This document shows, one piece after another, positions 1-9,708 of a stretch of 64,000 nt of DNA. The notes beneath the pieces were generated by a model. It ran no database searches. It was not told the DNA's origin and saw nothing but the letters and a program-made list of their open reading frames with translations. The translations under genes were made by a program, and so were the position numbers. The stretch comes from Paenibacillus xylaniclasticus (lineage in GTDB: Bacteria; Bacillota; Bacilli; Paenibacillales; Paenibacillaceae), in contig NZ_BIML01000003.1 in assembly GCF_004001065.1 (NCBI RefSeq), positions 124,001 to 188,000 of the forward strand, given 5' to 3'. The stretch's first letter is position 1; each line of letters opens with the position of its first letter.

Positions 1-716
1 ACGAAGCCTGCTGTTTCCGTACGCAGTATGCGTTTGCCCAAGCCAACGACGACAGCGCCTGCCGCCCGGGCTTCCTCCGCTTCCTTCTCCGTAAAGCCGC
101 CTTCCGGCCCCACGACGACCAACGCGCGGATGTCACGACGCTCCTTATACGGCTCCAACGCCCCGCGCAAGCCTCCGCCTGTTCCGGCTCTTCCCTCTTC
201 CTCATAGCAAAACAGCACCAAGTCGTAGCTCCCCATCTGCCCGAGCAGCTGCTTCCAGCTGACCGGCTTGGCAATGTCGGGAACACGACTTCGATGCGCC
301 TGTTCTGCCGCCTCTTTCGCAATCTTCGCCCATCGTTCGAGACGTTTCGCTTCCTTCTTGGCGTCGTATTGAACAATCACTCGCTCCGATTCGAACGGGA
401 TAAACGAATAGGCGCCGATCTCCGTCCCTTTCTGAATGATTAGCTCCATCTTGTCGCCCTTCGGCAAGCTTTGAGCAATTGTAATTTTCCAGGCCGGCTC
501 TCGATCTGCTGTAAGCTGCTGCTCGATCGTGCCTTCAACCCGTTCGGAATTGACGGAGGTCGCTTTCACGACCGCCTCCCGTCCGTTCCCGTCACTTGCT
601 ATGAATGAATCGCCGACGCGCATACGCATCACTCGGCATGCATGGTGCGCATCGTCGCCGAGCAGCACGACCGAAGCTTCGCCATACTGCTCAGCCGATA
701 CGAAATATCTTTGCAT
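1..716 (-). CDS. rsmE: 16S rRNA m3U1498 methyltransferase RsmE, C-terminus cut by window edge
   Basis: Methylates N3 of U1498 in 16S rRNA using S-adenosylmethionine; a SPOUT (trefoil-knot) enzyme. The reading frame is open through the left edge of the window, so about 238 residues are visible. They begin MQRYFVSAEQYGEA, an N-terminus typical of the family (PUA-like domain first). Near the visible end are the family motifs VVVGPEGGFTEKEAEEA and LGKRILRTETAGF, which form the knot and the SAM site; probably only some 10 to 15 residues are missing. It is the last visible gene of the hrcA-grpE-dnaK-dnaJ-prmA-rsmE gene order common in Bacillales, although here an M50 peptidase gene lies between prmA and rsmE. 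Confidence 0.93.
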   Translation of the reverse strand, partial: MQRYFVSAEQYGEASVVLLGDDAHHACRVMRMRVGDSFIASDGNGREAVVKATSVNSERVEGTIEQQLTADREPAWKITIAQSLPKGDKMELIIQKGTEIGAYSFIPFESERVIVQYDAKKEAKRLERWAKIAKEAAEQAHRSRVPDIAKPVSWKQLLGQMGSYDLVLFCYEEEGRAGTGGGLRGALEPYKERRDIRALVVVGPEGGFTEKEAEEARAAGAVVVGLGKRILRTETAGF

Positions 717-767
717 CTCTCATAACCACACTTTACGAAAGTTCCAACCTTCATCTTAACACGTTCA

Positions 768-1472
768 CTAGTTCAAATCTACGAAGAACTGGTACCAGTT
801 CATCGGCTTGGTGAAAATCTTCTCACACAACTCTACAATATGAAAGAAGATGTCGCCTGAATAGCTGAGCACCGGATCAATCGTTACATCCCGAAGCGGC
901 GGAATAAATACCATGAGAAGGAACAGGTAGGCGCCCCAATGCTCATGCTGCTCCAGTTGCAGACGCGTCCGGTAAGGAAGCATATTTTTTACAATTCCAT
1001 ACCCATCAAGCGGCGGCAGTGGAATCAAGTTAAATAAGAACAAGGTAATATTCAAGAAAATTAAATAATAAAACAGATGCACTAATGCTTTATACAGACC
1101 GACCGAGCCAGCTTGCAATAAGCCCGTCTGGTTCAGAAAATAGAGGAGAAATATACTAATGATCACCAAAATAAGATTGCTAATCGGCCCTGCAGCCGTT
1201 GTCGCGATGCTCATTAACCTTGGGTTGCGGAACCGGTTCGGATTGTACGGAACCGGCTTCGCCCAGCCAAAACCTGCGAGCAGAATCATGATTGTACCGA
1301 ACACATCCAGATGCGCCCGCGGATTCAACGTCACTCTGCCCGCGTCATATGCAGTCCGGTCGCCGAACAGATACGCCGTATAGGCATGCGCCCACTCGTG
1401 CACAGCAAGCGACACGGCAAATGCGATAATTATAAAAGGCAAATCCTCAAATGGAAACCAAAAAAAGTTCAT
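768..1472 (-). CDS. Site-2 protease family (M50) membrane metallopeptidase
   Basis: A 234-residue polytopic membrane protein of the M50 (site-2 protease-like) family, which cuts substrates within or near the membrane. The zinc motif is HEWAH at residues 25-29, inside the first hydrophobic segment. The second conserved motif, [10 protein letters not shown] at about 148-157, supplies the third zinc ligand (Asp) of this family. Several hydrophobic stretches fit four to six membrane helices. There is no PDZ domain, so this is the short YwhC-like type rather than RseP. Its start lies seven bases beyond the prmA stop, so the two are probably co-transcribed. The substrate cannot be read from the sequence. 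Confidence 0.88.
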   Translation of the reverse strand: MNFFWFPFEDLPFIIIAFAVSLAVHEWAHAYTAYLFGDRTAYDAGRVTLNPRAHLDVFGTIMILLAGFGWAKPVPYNPNRFRNPRLMSIATTAAGPISNLILVIISIFLLYFLNQTGLLQAGSVGLYKALVHLFYYLIFLNITLFLFNLIPLPPLDGYGIVKNMLPYRTRLQLEQHEHWGAYLFLLMVFIPPLRDVTIDPVLSYSGDIFFHIVELCEKIFTKPMNWYQFFVDLN

Positions 1473-1478
1473 CCTCGC

Positions 1479-2477
1479 CTATTCACCCGCTTTCGGTTTG
1501 CCTGCAACGAAGGCGATCCAGCCGTCTTCGCGGCGGCGGTCGATAATTTCAAAGCCTGCACGAAGCAGCCCTTGCTCCACGACTTCCTCTTTGTTCTCCC
1601 AGATGCCTGATGCGATATATATGCCGCCCGGCTTAAGGGCCGCGTATACATCATCGATGAACAGCATAATAATTTCAGCCAAAATGTTCGCCACAACGAC
1701 ATCGACCGGTACCGTAACGTTTAACGGGCCTGCCTCTGCGCCGCTCTCATCCTTCGTCTCACCCTTGAGCACGCCGAGAAGGTCACTTAGCCTCACGTCA
1801 ATCGAATCGGACAAGCCGTTAAGCTTCGTATTCTCTTTCGCGCTGGATACAGCAACTGGGTCGAGATCGACTGCCAGCACAGCTTTCGCACCAAGCTTCA
1901 TCGCGCCAATTGCGAGGATGCCAGAGCCTGTACCTACGTCAATAAGCTCCTCGCCGCCTCTGATGACGGAATCGAGTGTGCGCAGGCAGAGCGCCGTCGT
2001 CGGGTGCGTGCCTGTACCGAACGCCATACCCGGATCAAGGTCGATGACGTGCTCACCTTCACCTGGTGTATATTCCTCCCACGTCGGACGAATCGTCAGA
2101 CGCTCCGAGACACGCATCGGTTTAAAATATTTTTTCCAAGCGTCTGCCCAGTCTTCTTCATCGACCATCTTCAGCGACAAATTATAATGACCCGGATCGA
2201 GATCGAATTCGCGCAGCCCTTCTATGAAAGGCTTGATCGCTTCCACAATTGGCTCCATATTCGTTTCTTCGGAGAAGTAGCCCTGAATAACTGCCTCTCC
2301 TTCCGGAATATTATTGAGCGGACGGTCGTACCATTGACCAAGCCTTGTATCCCGCGGCCTGTTCAATGAACCGGACTCCTCGATCGCAACGCCGCCAGCG
2401 CCTGCCTCATACAAATAATCAGATATCGCCTCAACGACTTCCTCGCGCACTGAGATCGTAAGTTCATGCCATTTCAC
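1479..2477 (-). CDS. prmA: Ribosomal protein L11 methyltransferase PrmA
   Basis: Methylates ribosomal protein L11 on several amino groups with SAM as donor. The product is 332 residues, slightly longer than the usual 310 or so. The N-terminal part (about 1-100) is the substrate-recognition domain. Residues 148-161 carry the family signature DPGMAFGTGTHPTT, and VGTGSG at 181-186 is the SAM-binding glycine loop. A short hydrophilic insertion (containing KGETKDESGAEAG) before the VVVANIL strand accounts for the extra length. The start codon is GTG, preceded by AGGAGG at nine bases. Other genes lie between it and the dnaJ chaperone gene, unlike the tight dnaJ-prmA junction of Bacillus subtilis. 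Confidence 0.95.
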   Translation of the reverse strand: MKWHELTISVREEVVEAISDYLYEAGAGGVAIEESGSLNRPRDTRLGQWYDRPLNNIPEGEAVIQGYFSEETNMEPIVEAIKPFIEGLREFDLDPGHYNLSLKMVDEEDWADAWKKYFKPMRVSERLTIRPTWEEYTPGEGEHVIDLDPGMAFGTGTHPTTALCLRTLDSVIRGGEELIDVGTGSGILAIGAMKLGAKAVLAVDLDPVAVSSAKENTKLNGLSDSIDVRLSDLLGVLKGETKDESGAEAGPLNVTVPVDVVVANILAEIIMLFIDDVYAALKPGGIYIASGIWENKEEVVEQGLLRAGFEIIDRRREDGWIAFVAGKPKAGE

Positions 2478-2642
2478 TATCGTTGTCCTCCTAAACGTTG
2501 TACATCAACCTATCCCGCGCAAGCGGGACCTCATAGCGACTATTGTAGCACATCTTGACCTATAAAATCTTCCTGCCCTTCTGATCCGCTTATTCTCTTG
2601 CCGATTGATATACGGATCTGAGTTTTCATATCCGTGCATAGC

Positions 2643-2677
2643 AAAAAAGACCGAAGCCCCGTTCGGTGCCCGATCTT
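2643..2677 (-). terminator. Intrinsic terminator after the 70-residue gene
   Basis: On the minus strand a GC-rich stem with some G-U pairs (AAGATCGGGC against GCTTCGGTCTT) is followed by six T. It lies six bases beyond the stop codon of the 70-residue gene and separates that small unit from prmA. Confidence 0.7.
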
Positions 2678-2683
2678 CTTCAA

Positions 2684-2896
2684 TTAACGATATAAATCGA
2701 CAGGCTCCGGATCGCCGCCCGTCTGTCGAATGAGATGGAGCGCCCGATCCAGCACGTCCGGTGAAACAGTCGCCGTCACAACTCCCGATGCATCGCCGGT
2801 GACGGCCTCAGCCCGCAAAAGCTGCAGCTTCAGCGCCGCTTCGCGCGCACCCGCCTCTGCCGTGTATGAAGCTCGAATGGTAATGCCTTCACTCAT
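2684..2896 (-). CDS. Small conserved-looking protein of unknown function, 70 residues
   Basis: I do not recognise a named family. The product is 70 residues, soluble, with no membrane segment or cysteines. It has a helix-rich N-terminal half rich in Ala and Glu and ends in GGDPEPVDLYR. Its ATG overlaps the last codons of the upstream YfhD-like gene by eight bases (ATGAGTGA), so translation is probably coupled. An intrinsic terminator follows directly, making these two genes a compact unit. The overlap, the terminator and the balanced codon use argue for a real gene. The YfhD partner suggests, but does not show, a sporulation setting. Confidence 0.6.
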   Translation of the reverse strand: MSEGITIRASYTAEAGAREAALKLQLLRAEAVTGDASGVVTATVSPDVLDRALHLIRQTGGDPEPVDLYR

Positions 2897-3056
2897 GTCT
2901 CTGCTTCACCCTGCGGTCAGCAGCTTCAGCTCTTCGCTGCGCGACCTTGTCGTCTTCGTCCGCAAGCTCCTCCGAGAACTCGACATCTTCATTCTCAACG
3001 ATCGGCAGGTTACCGAAATTGACGTCTTCCATATTATTTTTCTTCAAATTTACCAT
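2889..3056 (-). CDS. YfhD family small protein, 55 residues
   Basis: A 55-residue acidic-then-basic protein with the hallmark of the YfhD family, the segment DVEFSEELADEDDKVAQRRA followed by ADRR. YfhD-type proteins are short, abundant in spore formers and of unknown molecular role. The initiator ATG follows a rather AT-rich upstream region that also serves the divergent SUFU pseudogene. The stop overlaps the start of the 70-residue gene. It was found by reading the minus strand, as it is too short for ordinary ORF cut-offs. Family membership rests on the motif; a profile search with the YfhD model would settle it. Confidence 0.7.
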   Translation of the reverse strand: MVNLKKNNMEDVNFGNLPIVENEDVEFSEELADEDDKVAQRRAEAADRRVKQRHE

Positions 3057-3213
3057 ATGTGTATCATCTCCTCTTCATCTGAATACCGCATGTAACAAAT
3101 AATAGGATGAACAATCCCGACATTTATTATGCAATGCGTTAATCTTAACCTATATTCATTGTTATATAGATACACTGGTATTTTGTTTACATTTCCATGT
3201 ATAATATGATATT

Positions 3214-3992
3214 TTGAATATGACTCCGATTACCAATATATCCCTTCAAAGAGGCCCTATGAGCAATCAAGAGCTATCTCCATCTGGACACTCTATCTAT
3301 AGACATGAAGCAAGGGAACGGGAATTTCAACCGGCCTATGGAGATGAGCATGCAGCCGAACTCATTTCTCAACACGTAGAGAAGTACATCGGACCCATTC
3401 AAAGTGTATATCATGAAATCATATCAGATCTCGTTCATATCGACATCATCGTCGTAGCCCCTACTCCGGAACGCAACTTTTATACGCTTGTCACCTTGCG
3501 GCATGAGCAATTTGCCCATGACTGTACCGCAAGGAGCAGAAGCGTAGCGTTATGCTGAGCTCTTGCTCTGCCTGCCTCCCGATTGGAGCCTTTCCGACGA
3601 GGCATTCAAGCAGGAAGAGAACTACTGGCCAATTCGCAGCTTGAAGACGCTGGCCCGATTGCCGCACGAAAATAATACTTGGCTGACTGCGGCTCATACG
3701 ATTCCTAACGATAATCCTGCCGAGCCATTTGCGAAAGATACGAAGCTAAACGGCATGATTATATCTGTTCCTTCGACGATCGAGTCGATCAATGAATTTT
3801 TTACCCTTTGCTTTTCGCCTGACAAGACGGTTCGGTTCTACAGCTTAATTCCGATCTATCAAGAAGAGATGGATCATAAAGCTGAAACGAGGCGCCGACA
3901 GTTTATTTGCCAAGCTGGATAAAGCCGGCGTTAATGAGCTCATTAACCCGAAGAGAAAAAATACTTGTGCCAAGCTGTTCGGACTGTTCTAG
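3214..3992 (+). pseudogene. Decayed SUFU (suppressor of fused) domain protein gene
   Basis: A single SUFU-domain protein can be read across this stretch, but only by repairing three lesions. The N-terminal frame runs to ...APTPERNFYTLVT. One extra base near 3494-3496 then shifts the frame; after repair it reads CGMSNLPMTVPQGAEA. An in-frame TAG at 3545-3547 stands where SUFU proteins have Trp. The next frame gives RYAELLLCLPPDWSLSDEAF through YSLIPIYQEEMDHK. An extra A near 3878 breaks it again, after which LKRGADSLFAKLDKAG leads to a stop at 3990-3992. Bacterial SUFU proteins such as YqcF act as immunity proteins to LXG-type toxins. No toxin gene is nearby. Three independent lesions make sequencing error unlikely. 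Confidence 0.82.
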
Positions 3993-4016
3993 TCGATCCT
4001 CTTATCGTTATAAACC

Positions 4017-4059
4017 AAAAGACGCTCCAACAGGCATTATCACCTGTAGAGCGTCTTTT
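4017..4059. terminator. Bidirectional terminator between dnaJ and the SUFU pseudogene
   Basis: A perfect 11-base inverted repeat (AAAAGACGCTC against GAGCGTCTTTT) encloses a further ACAGG/CCTGT pairing. It has A-tracts and T-tracts on both sides, so it can end the dnaJ transcript on the minus strand and the pseudogene transcript on the plus strand. Confidence 0.85.
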
Positions 4060-4078
4060 CTATTCGTATATCTGTTCG

Positions 4079-5215
4079 CTATTCGCCTCGAAACGCTTTC
4101 TTCATCCGCTCGAATATCGTTTCATGATGTTCCTGCTCGGGCACCTGAGCACCCCCGCTGCTGCCGCTTAAACCGCCAAATTGACGGAGCAGCTCTTTCT
4201 GTTCATCAGACAGCTTCGTCGGCGTTACGACGGTTACCTTAACGTGCTGGTCACCTGTTCCATGACCGCGCAGCTTCGGCACGCCTTTGCCCTTCAGCCG
4301 GAAATACGTGCCTGTTTGCGTACCGGCCGGAATTTTGAGCTTAACCTTCTCCGTCAGCGTCGGCACCTCAATCTCATCTCCGAGCGCAGCCTGCGCGAAC
4401 GTCAACGGCACTTCGCAGTAAATATCGTCGCCCTCGCGGTCGAAGAACTCGTGCTTCTTCACACGAATGACAATATATAAATCGCCGGACGGACCACCGC
4501 GCAAGCCGCCCTCACCCTCGCCGGACAGACGGATTTGTGCGCCATCATCGACGCCCGCTGGAATACGGACGTTAATTCTGCGCTGCTTCTTCACTTTGCC
4601 AGCGCCATGGCACGTACCGCATTTTTCTTTAATAATTTTGCCGTTGCCGCCGCAATGCGTACATGTACGGCGAGTACTCATACGACCGAACGGCGTATTC
4701 TGAATAACCTCCTGCTGGCCTGTTCCCCGGCAAGTAGAGCATGTTTCCGGCTTCGTGCCCGGCTTAGCGCCAGAGCCAAAGCAAGTATCGCAAGATTCGG
4801 TGCGAGGAATCGTAATTTCCGTTTCTTTGCCGAATACCGCTTCCTTGAACTCAATTGTCATCGAATACTGCAGGTCATTGCCGCGCTGCGGCGCATTCGG
4901 GTCGCGTCGCCCGCCCCCACCGAAAAACATGTCGAAAATATCGCCGAAGCCGCCGAAATCGGCCCCGCCGCCGCCCATGCCACCGAACTGATTCGGATCG
5001 ATATGGCCATGGCGATCGTACGTATCGCGCTTGCCTGGGTCGCTTAGCACGTCGTACGCTTCCTTGACTTCTTTGAACTTCGCTTCTGCATCAGGAGCCT
5101 TATTGACGTCCGGATGATACTGGCGGGCCAGCTTCCGGTATGCTTTCTTAATTTCTTCGTCGGATGCGCTCTTTCCGACGCCGAGCACCTCATAATAATC
5201 GCGCTTGTCAGCCAA
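4079..5215 (-). CDS. dnaJ: Chaperone DnaJ (Hsp40)
   Basis: Co-chaperone that delivers unfolded clients to DnaK and stimulates its ATPase in the cytoplasm. The 378-residue protein has the classic order: J domain with HPD at 34-36, a Gly/Phe-rich linker ([20 protein letters not shown]), four zinc-binding repeats ([32 protein letters not shown]), then the C-terminal client-binding domains. Translation appears to start at TTG (TTG GCT GAC), behind GGGGGTGAG. It is the last gene of the CIRCE-controlled hrcA-grpE-dnaK-dnaJ operon and is followed by a strong terminator. A hairpin in the dnaK-dnaJ gap may tune its expression relative to dnaK. Confidence 0.97.
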   Translation of the reverse strand: MADKRDYYEVLGVGKSASDEEIKKAYRKLARQYHPDVNKAPDAEAKFKEVKEAYDVLSDPGKRDTYDRHGHIDPNQFGGMGGGGADFGGFGDIFDMFFGGGGRRDPNAPQRGNDLQYSMTIEFKEAVFGKETEITIPRTESCDTCFGSGAKPGTKPETCSTCRGTGQQEVIQNTPFGRMSTRRTCTHCGGNGKIIKEKCGTCHGAGKVKKQRRINVRIPAGVDDGAQIRLSGEGEGGLRGGPSGDLYIVIRVKKHEFFDREGDDIYCEVPLTFAQAALGDEIEVPTLTEKVKLKIPAGTQTGTYFRLKGKGVPKLRGHGTGDQHVKVTVVTPTKLSDEQKELLRQFGGLSGSSGGAQVPEQEHHETIFERMKKAFRGE

Positions 5216-5276
5216 TTTCTCTCACCCCCATGTAGTCATCCACGGACATTTCCCCCTTGCGCACTTGAACGCAAGG

Positions 5277-5313
5277 ATAGGTCAAAGCCAGGCCACGCCT
5301 GACTTTGACCTAT
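5277..5313. other. Stem-loop in the dnaK-dnaJ gap
   Basis: A long inverted repeat (ATAGGTCAAAG against CTTTGACCTAT, with an inner AGGC/GCCT) sits between the dnaK stop and the dnaJ start. No T-tract follows on the minus strand, so it looks more like an mRNA processing or stability element, or a partial attenuator, than a full terminator. Confidence 0.6.
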
Positions 5314-5346
5314 CTGCAATCGCCCGTGAAAGATTGTGGTCTACGC

Positions 5347-7227
<1,881 letters not shown>

Positions 7228-7248
7228 TCATCATTCAATAATGATGAT

Positions 7249-7836
7249 TTAGCTGCTCACTTTAACCATTGCCGGACGCAGCACTTTATCTTTCAGCATG
7301 TAGCCCTTCTGGAGCTCCTCCAGTACAATACCCGCTTCATGCTCTTCGGATTGCTCCTGCATTACAGCTTGGTGGTACTCCGGATCGAACGGCTGTCCAA
7401 CAGCCTCCATCGATTTGAGCCCTTCCTGTTCAAGCACTTGTATGAATTGCCGCGAAATCATATCAACGCCCTTGGAAAGCGCCTCGAAATCACTATTCTG
7501 CTTCGCTGCGGCAATAGCACGTTCAAAGTTATCGATGACCGGCAGCAGCTGGTTCAACAATTTCATCGTCGCATATTGCGCCAATTCCTCACGTTCTTTG
7601 ATCGTGCGGCGACGGAAGTTGTCGAAATCCGCTTGTGCTCTTAAGTATCGTTGCTGATGCTCCTCAACCTGACGTTCGAGCTCAGCGATGCGCGCATTGC
7701 CCGATTCTTCTTGTGCCTGTGCGTTTTCCTGTACCGGCGCATCCTCGGCTGATTCTATTGTATGTTCCTGTTCTTGTTCTTGATCGACATTCGTCACGGC
7801 TTCCTGCTCCTCCGTCTTATATTCATTCGCACTCAT
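7249..7836 (-). CDS. grpE: Nucleotide exchange factor GrpE
   Basis: Releases ADP from DnaK, completing the chaperone cycle. The 195-residue protein has an acidic, Gln/Glu-rich unstructured N-terminus (EQEQEHTIESAEDAPVQENA) and a long coiled coil. The family core follows: RAQADFDNFRRRTIKEREE, LLPVIDNFERAIAA, and the C-terminal beta domain with FDPEYHQAVMQ and GYMLKDKVLRPAMVKVS. The ATG chosen has AAGGAGG eight bases upstream; an upstream in-frame GTG overlaps that ribosome-binding site and is therefore unlikely. It is the second gene of the hrcA operon. Confidence 0.97.
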   Translation of the reverse strand: MSANEYKTEEQEAVTNVDQEQEQEHTIESAEDAPVQENAQAQEESGNARIAELERQVEEHQQRYLRAQADFDNFRRRTIKEREELAQYATMKLLNQLLPVIDNFERAIAAAKQNSDFEALSKGVDMISRQFIQVLEQEGLKSMEAVGQPFDPEYHQAVMQEQSEEHEAGIVLEELQKGYMLKDKVLRPAMVKVSS

Positions 7837-7900
7837 CTTGCTCACCTCCTTAAACTTCCCGCCTCGATCCCGGCTGTATTCATACGATCGGCATTAGCTC

Positions 7901-8932
7901 TTATCGATACCAGCGGGACAATAACGATGTCATGTCTTTCGATACGACGTCAAGCAGGCTGATAACCTTGGCATAATCCATTCGAGTTGGCCCCAGTATG
8001 CCGATCGTACCGAGTGACTGCCCGTTAATTGCATAAGTAGCCGTAATGACACTGCAATCGTTGATCGCCTCAAGCTCATTCTCTGTGCCGATTCGGACTT
8101 GAATGCCAGAAGGTGCCGAAGAAAGCATCTTCGATAGCGTAGGTGTCTCTTCCAGCAGGTCGAGTATCGTCTTGATTTTATCAACGTCCTTGAACTCCGG
8201 CTGCGTCAGCATGTTCGTGGCACCGCTTAGATATACCCGATGCTCGTGCTCGTCTCCAGCTGGCAGCGCGCTCTCCAGCACGCTCATTACTTGTTCATAA
8301 TGATCGACATAACGACTCAGCTCTTCCCCAACCTCGGAATACAGCTTCGACGTTAATCGCATCATCGGTACTCCAGCAAGCTTCGCATTCAATATATGAA
8401 CCGTCTTCTCCAAGTCGGATACGCTAATTCCTTCCGGAAGTGAAATCGTCCGGTTCTCTACATGCCCGGTATTGGTCACGACGATTGCTACTGCAGTCTC
8501 AGCATTCAAAGGTACGAGTTGAAAATGCTTCAAGGAATGATTAATCGAATCTGGCCCGAGCGCAATCGACGTATAATTCGTCATGCTCGCCAGAATTGTA
8601 GCCGCCTGCTGCATGACCTGTTCCATCTCCGTTATTCTCTCCGCGAAGAAGGAACGGAAGCTTGCCGCTTCCTTAGGCTGAATGCCGCCTGGCTTGACTA
8701 AGTGATCGACGTAATAACGGTACCCTTTGATCGAAGGAATACGTCCTGCAGACGTATGGGGCTGCTCCAGAAAACCAAGCTCCTCCAGATCGGACATTTC
8801 GTTCCGAATCGTCGCCGGACTGAAGCCGACGTCGCCGCGCTTGGAAATACTCCGCGACCCGACGGGTTCGGCTGAACGTATATAATCGTCTACAATAGCA
8901 TTCAGTATCATTCGTTGTCTATCCGTTAACAC
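7901..8932 (-). CDS. hrcA: Heat-inducible transcription repressor HrcA
   Basis: Repressor that binds CIRCE and shuts off the class I heat-shock operon; folding of HrcA depends on GroEL, which couples repression to chaperone demand. It begins with a winged-helix DNA-binding part (TDRQRMILNAIVDDYI, then EPVGSRSIS and GDVGFSPATIRNEMSDLEE). A GAF-like domain and the C-terminal GTIGILGPTRMDYAKVI follow. The start is taken as GTG, preceded by GAGGAGGGG at six bases. This gives 343 residues, the usual HrcA length. A longer in-frame ATG lies inside the CIRCE element and is rejected. First gene of hrcA-grpE-dnaK-dnaJ. Confidence 0.97.
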   Translation of the reverse strand: MLTDRQRMILNAIVDDYIRSAEPVGSRSISKRGDVGFSPATIRNEMSDLEELGFLEQPHTSAGRIPSIKGYRYYVDHLVKPGGIQPKEAASFRSFFAERITEMEQVMQQAATILASMTNYTSIALGPDSINHSLKHFQLVPLNAETAVAIVVTNTGHVENRTISLPEGISVSDLEKTVHILNAKLAGVPMMRLTSKLYSEVGEELSRYVDHYEQVMSVLESALPAGDEHEHRVYLSGATNMLTQPEFKDVDKIKTILDLLEETPTLSKMLSSAPSGIQVRIGTENELEAINDCSVITATYAINGQSLGTIGILGPTRMDYAKVISLLDVVSKDMTSLLSRWYR

Positions 8933-8981
8933 TCCGAACCCCTCCTCTTGATCTTCGGTTGTATACCGGCCGTCTTCACCG

Positions 8982-9008
8982 TTAGCACTCATTAACGTCG
9001 AGTGCTAA
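8982..9008. promoter_or_regulatory. CIRCE operator (HrcA binding site)
   Basis: A perfect CIRCE inverted repeat, TTAGCACTC-N9-GAGTGCTAA, lies between the promoter and the hrcA start. It predicts that HrcA represses the whole hrcA-grpE-dnaK-dnaJ operon until heat or unfolded protein titrates GroEL. Confidence 0.97.
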
Positions 9009-9019
9009 TCGTCAATACA

Positions 9020-9049
9020 AAAATACCAAACCAGCTTGAGCGTTGTCAA
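9020..9049 (-). promoter_or_regulatory. Probable sigma-A promoter of the hrcA operon
   Basis: On the minus strand TTGACA is followed after 18 bases by TATTTT, about a dozen bases upstream of the CIRCE element. That is the expected layout for a repressible vegetative promoter. Confidence 0.7.
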
Positions 9050-9088
9050 GTCGGTTCGGCACTTTATGCATCATTTCATCGTATTTTG

Positions 9089-9556
9089 TTAGATCACTTT
9101 TAGTACTGCAATTTCATCGCAATTATGCTGCTTTGGACAGTTAACGCAATCCGTCCACACTTTCTCAGGGAAAATTTCTTTCTCGACCACCGAGAATCCG
9201 TTCTTCACGAAGAAATCGGTCGCATAAGTGAGCGCCATTACTTTCGTAAGCCCCTGCGATTTAGCCTGATCGATCAGCTTATCAACCAGCTTGCTGCCGA
9301 TCCCAAGCCCCTTATAGCCTTCCAGCATACCGAGTGAACGAATCTCAACTAAATCTTTACCAAGCTGGCACAACGATCCGCAACCGACGACTTCACCATC
9401 AAGCTCGGCCACGACGAACGTATCAATCAACCTGTTAAGCACTTGGCGGCTTCGCGGCAGCATAATTCCTTTCTCCGCGTAGCTTTGTATTAAATGAAAT
9501 AACGCCTCGATATCGTCTGGCGCCGCCTGTCTGCAGGTTACCACCGATTGCTTCAC
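9089..9556 (-). CDS. GNAT N-acetyltransferase, resembling short-type N-acetylglutamate synthase
   Basis: A 155-residue single-domain acetyltransferase of the GNAT fold. Visible motifs are VAELDGEVVGCGSL (strand 4), DLVEIRSLGM followed by GLGIGSKLV (acetyl-CoA pyrophosphate loop), and ATDFFVKNGFSVVEKEIFPE. The overall pattern resembles stand-alone ArgA-like acetyltransferases, so glutamate could be the acceptor, but no arg gene is adjacent. The C-terminal segment DCVNCPKQHNC has three cysteines that might bind a metal. The start is a GTG with GGAGGGG six bases upstream; a longer frame from an upstream ATG lacks a site. It lies between hemW and hrcA. Confidence 0.7.
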   Translation of the reverse strand: MKQSVVTCRQAAPDDIEALFHLIQSYAEKGIMLPRSRQVLNRLIDTFVVAELDGEVVGCGSLCQLGKDLVEIRSLGMLEGYKGLGIGSKLVDKLIDQAKSQGLTKVMALTYATDFFVKNGFSVVEKEIFPEKVWTDCVNCPKQHNCDEIAVLKVI

Positions 9557-9708
9557 GCTCGTCCCCTCCGCTTTGTGTGCCGGATATGATGTAATCCGTC
9601 GTCCGACTACGAAATAATATGAATAAATATACACCAAAGCGAATGAATCCTCAATAACTAATTTGAATTTTATTAGGACGAGCTTATTGAAGGGAGGCTT
9701 GGCAGCCT

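Noticed and set aside
8933-8992. Longer HrcA start at an upstream ATG
   Set aside because: The ATG lies within the CIRCE operator, and the GTG start gives the usual 343 residues with a good ribosome-binding site.
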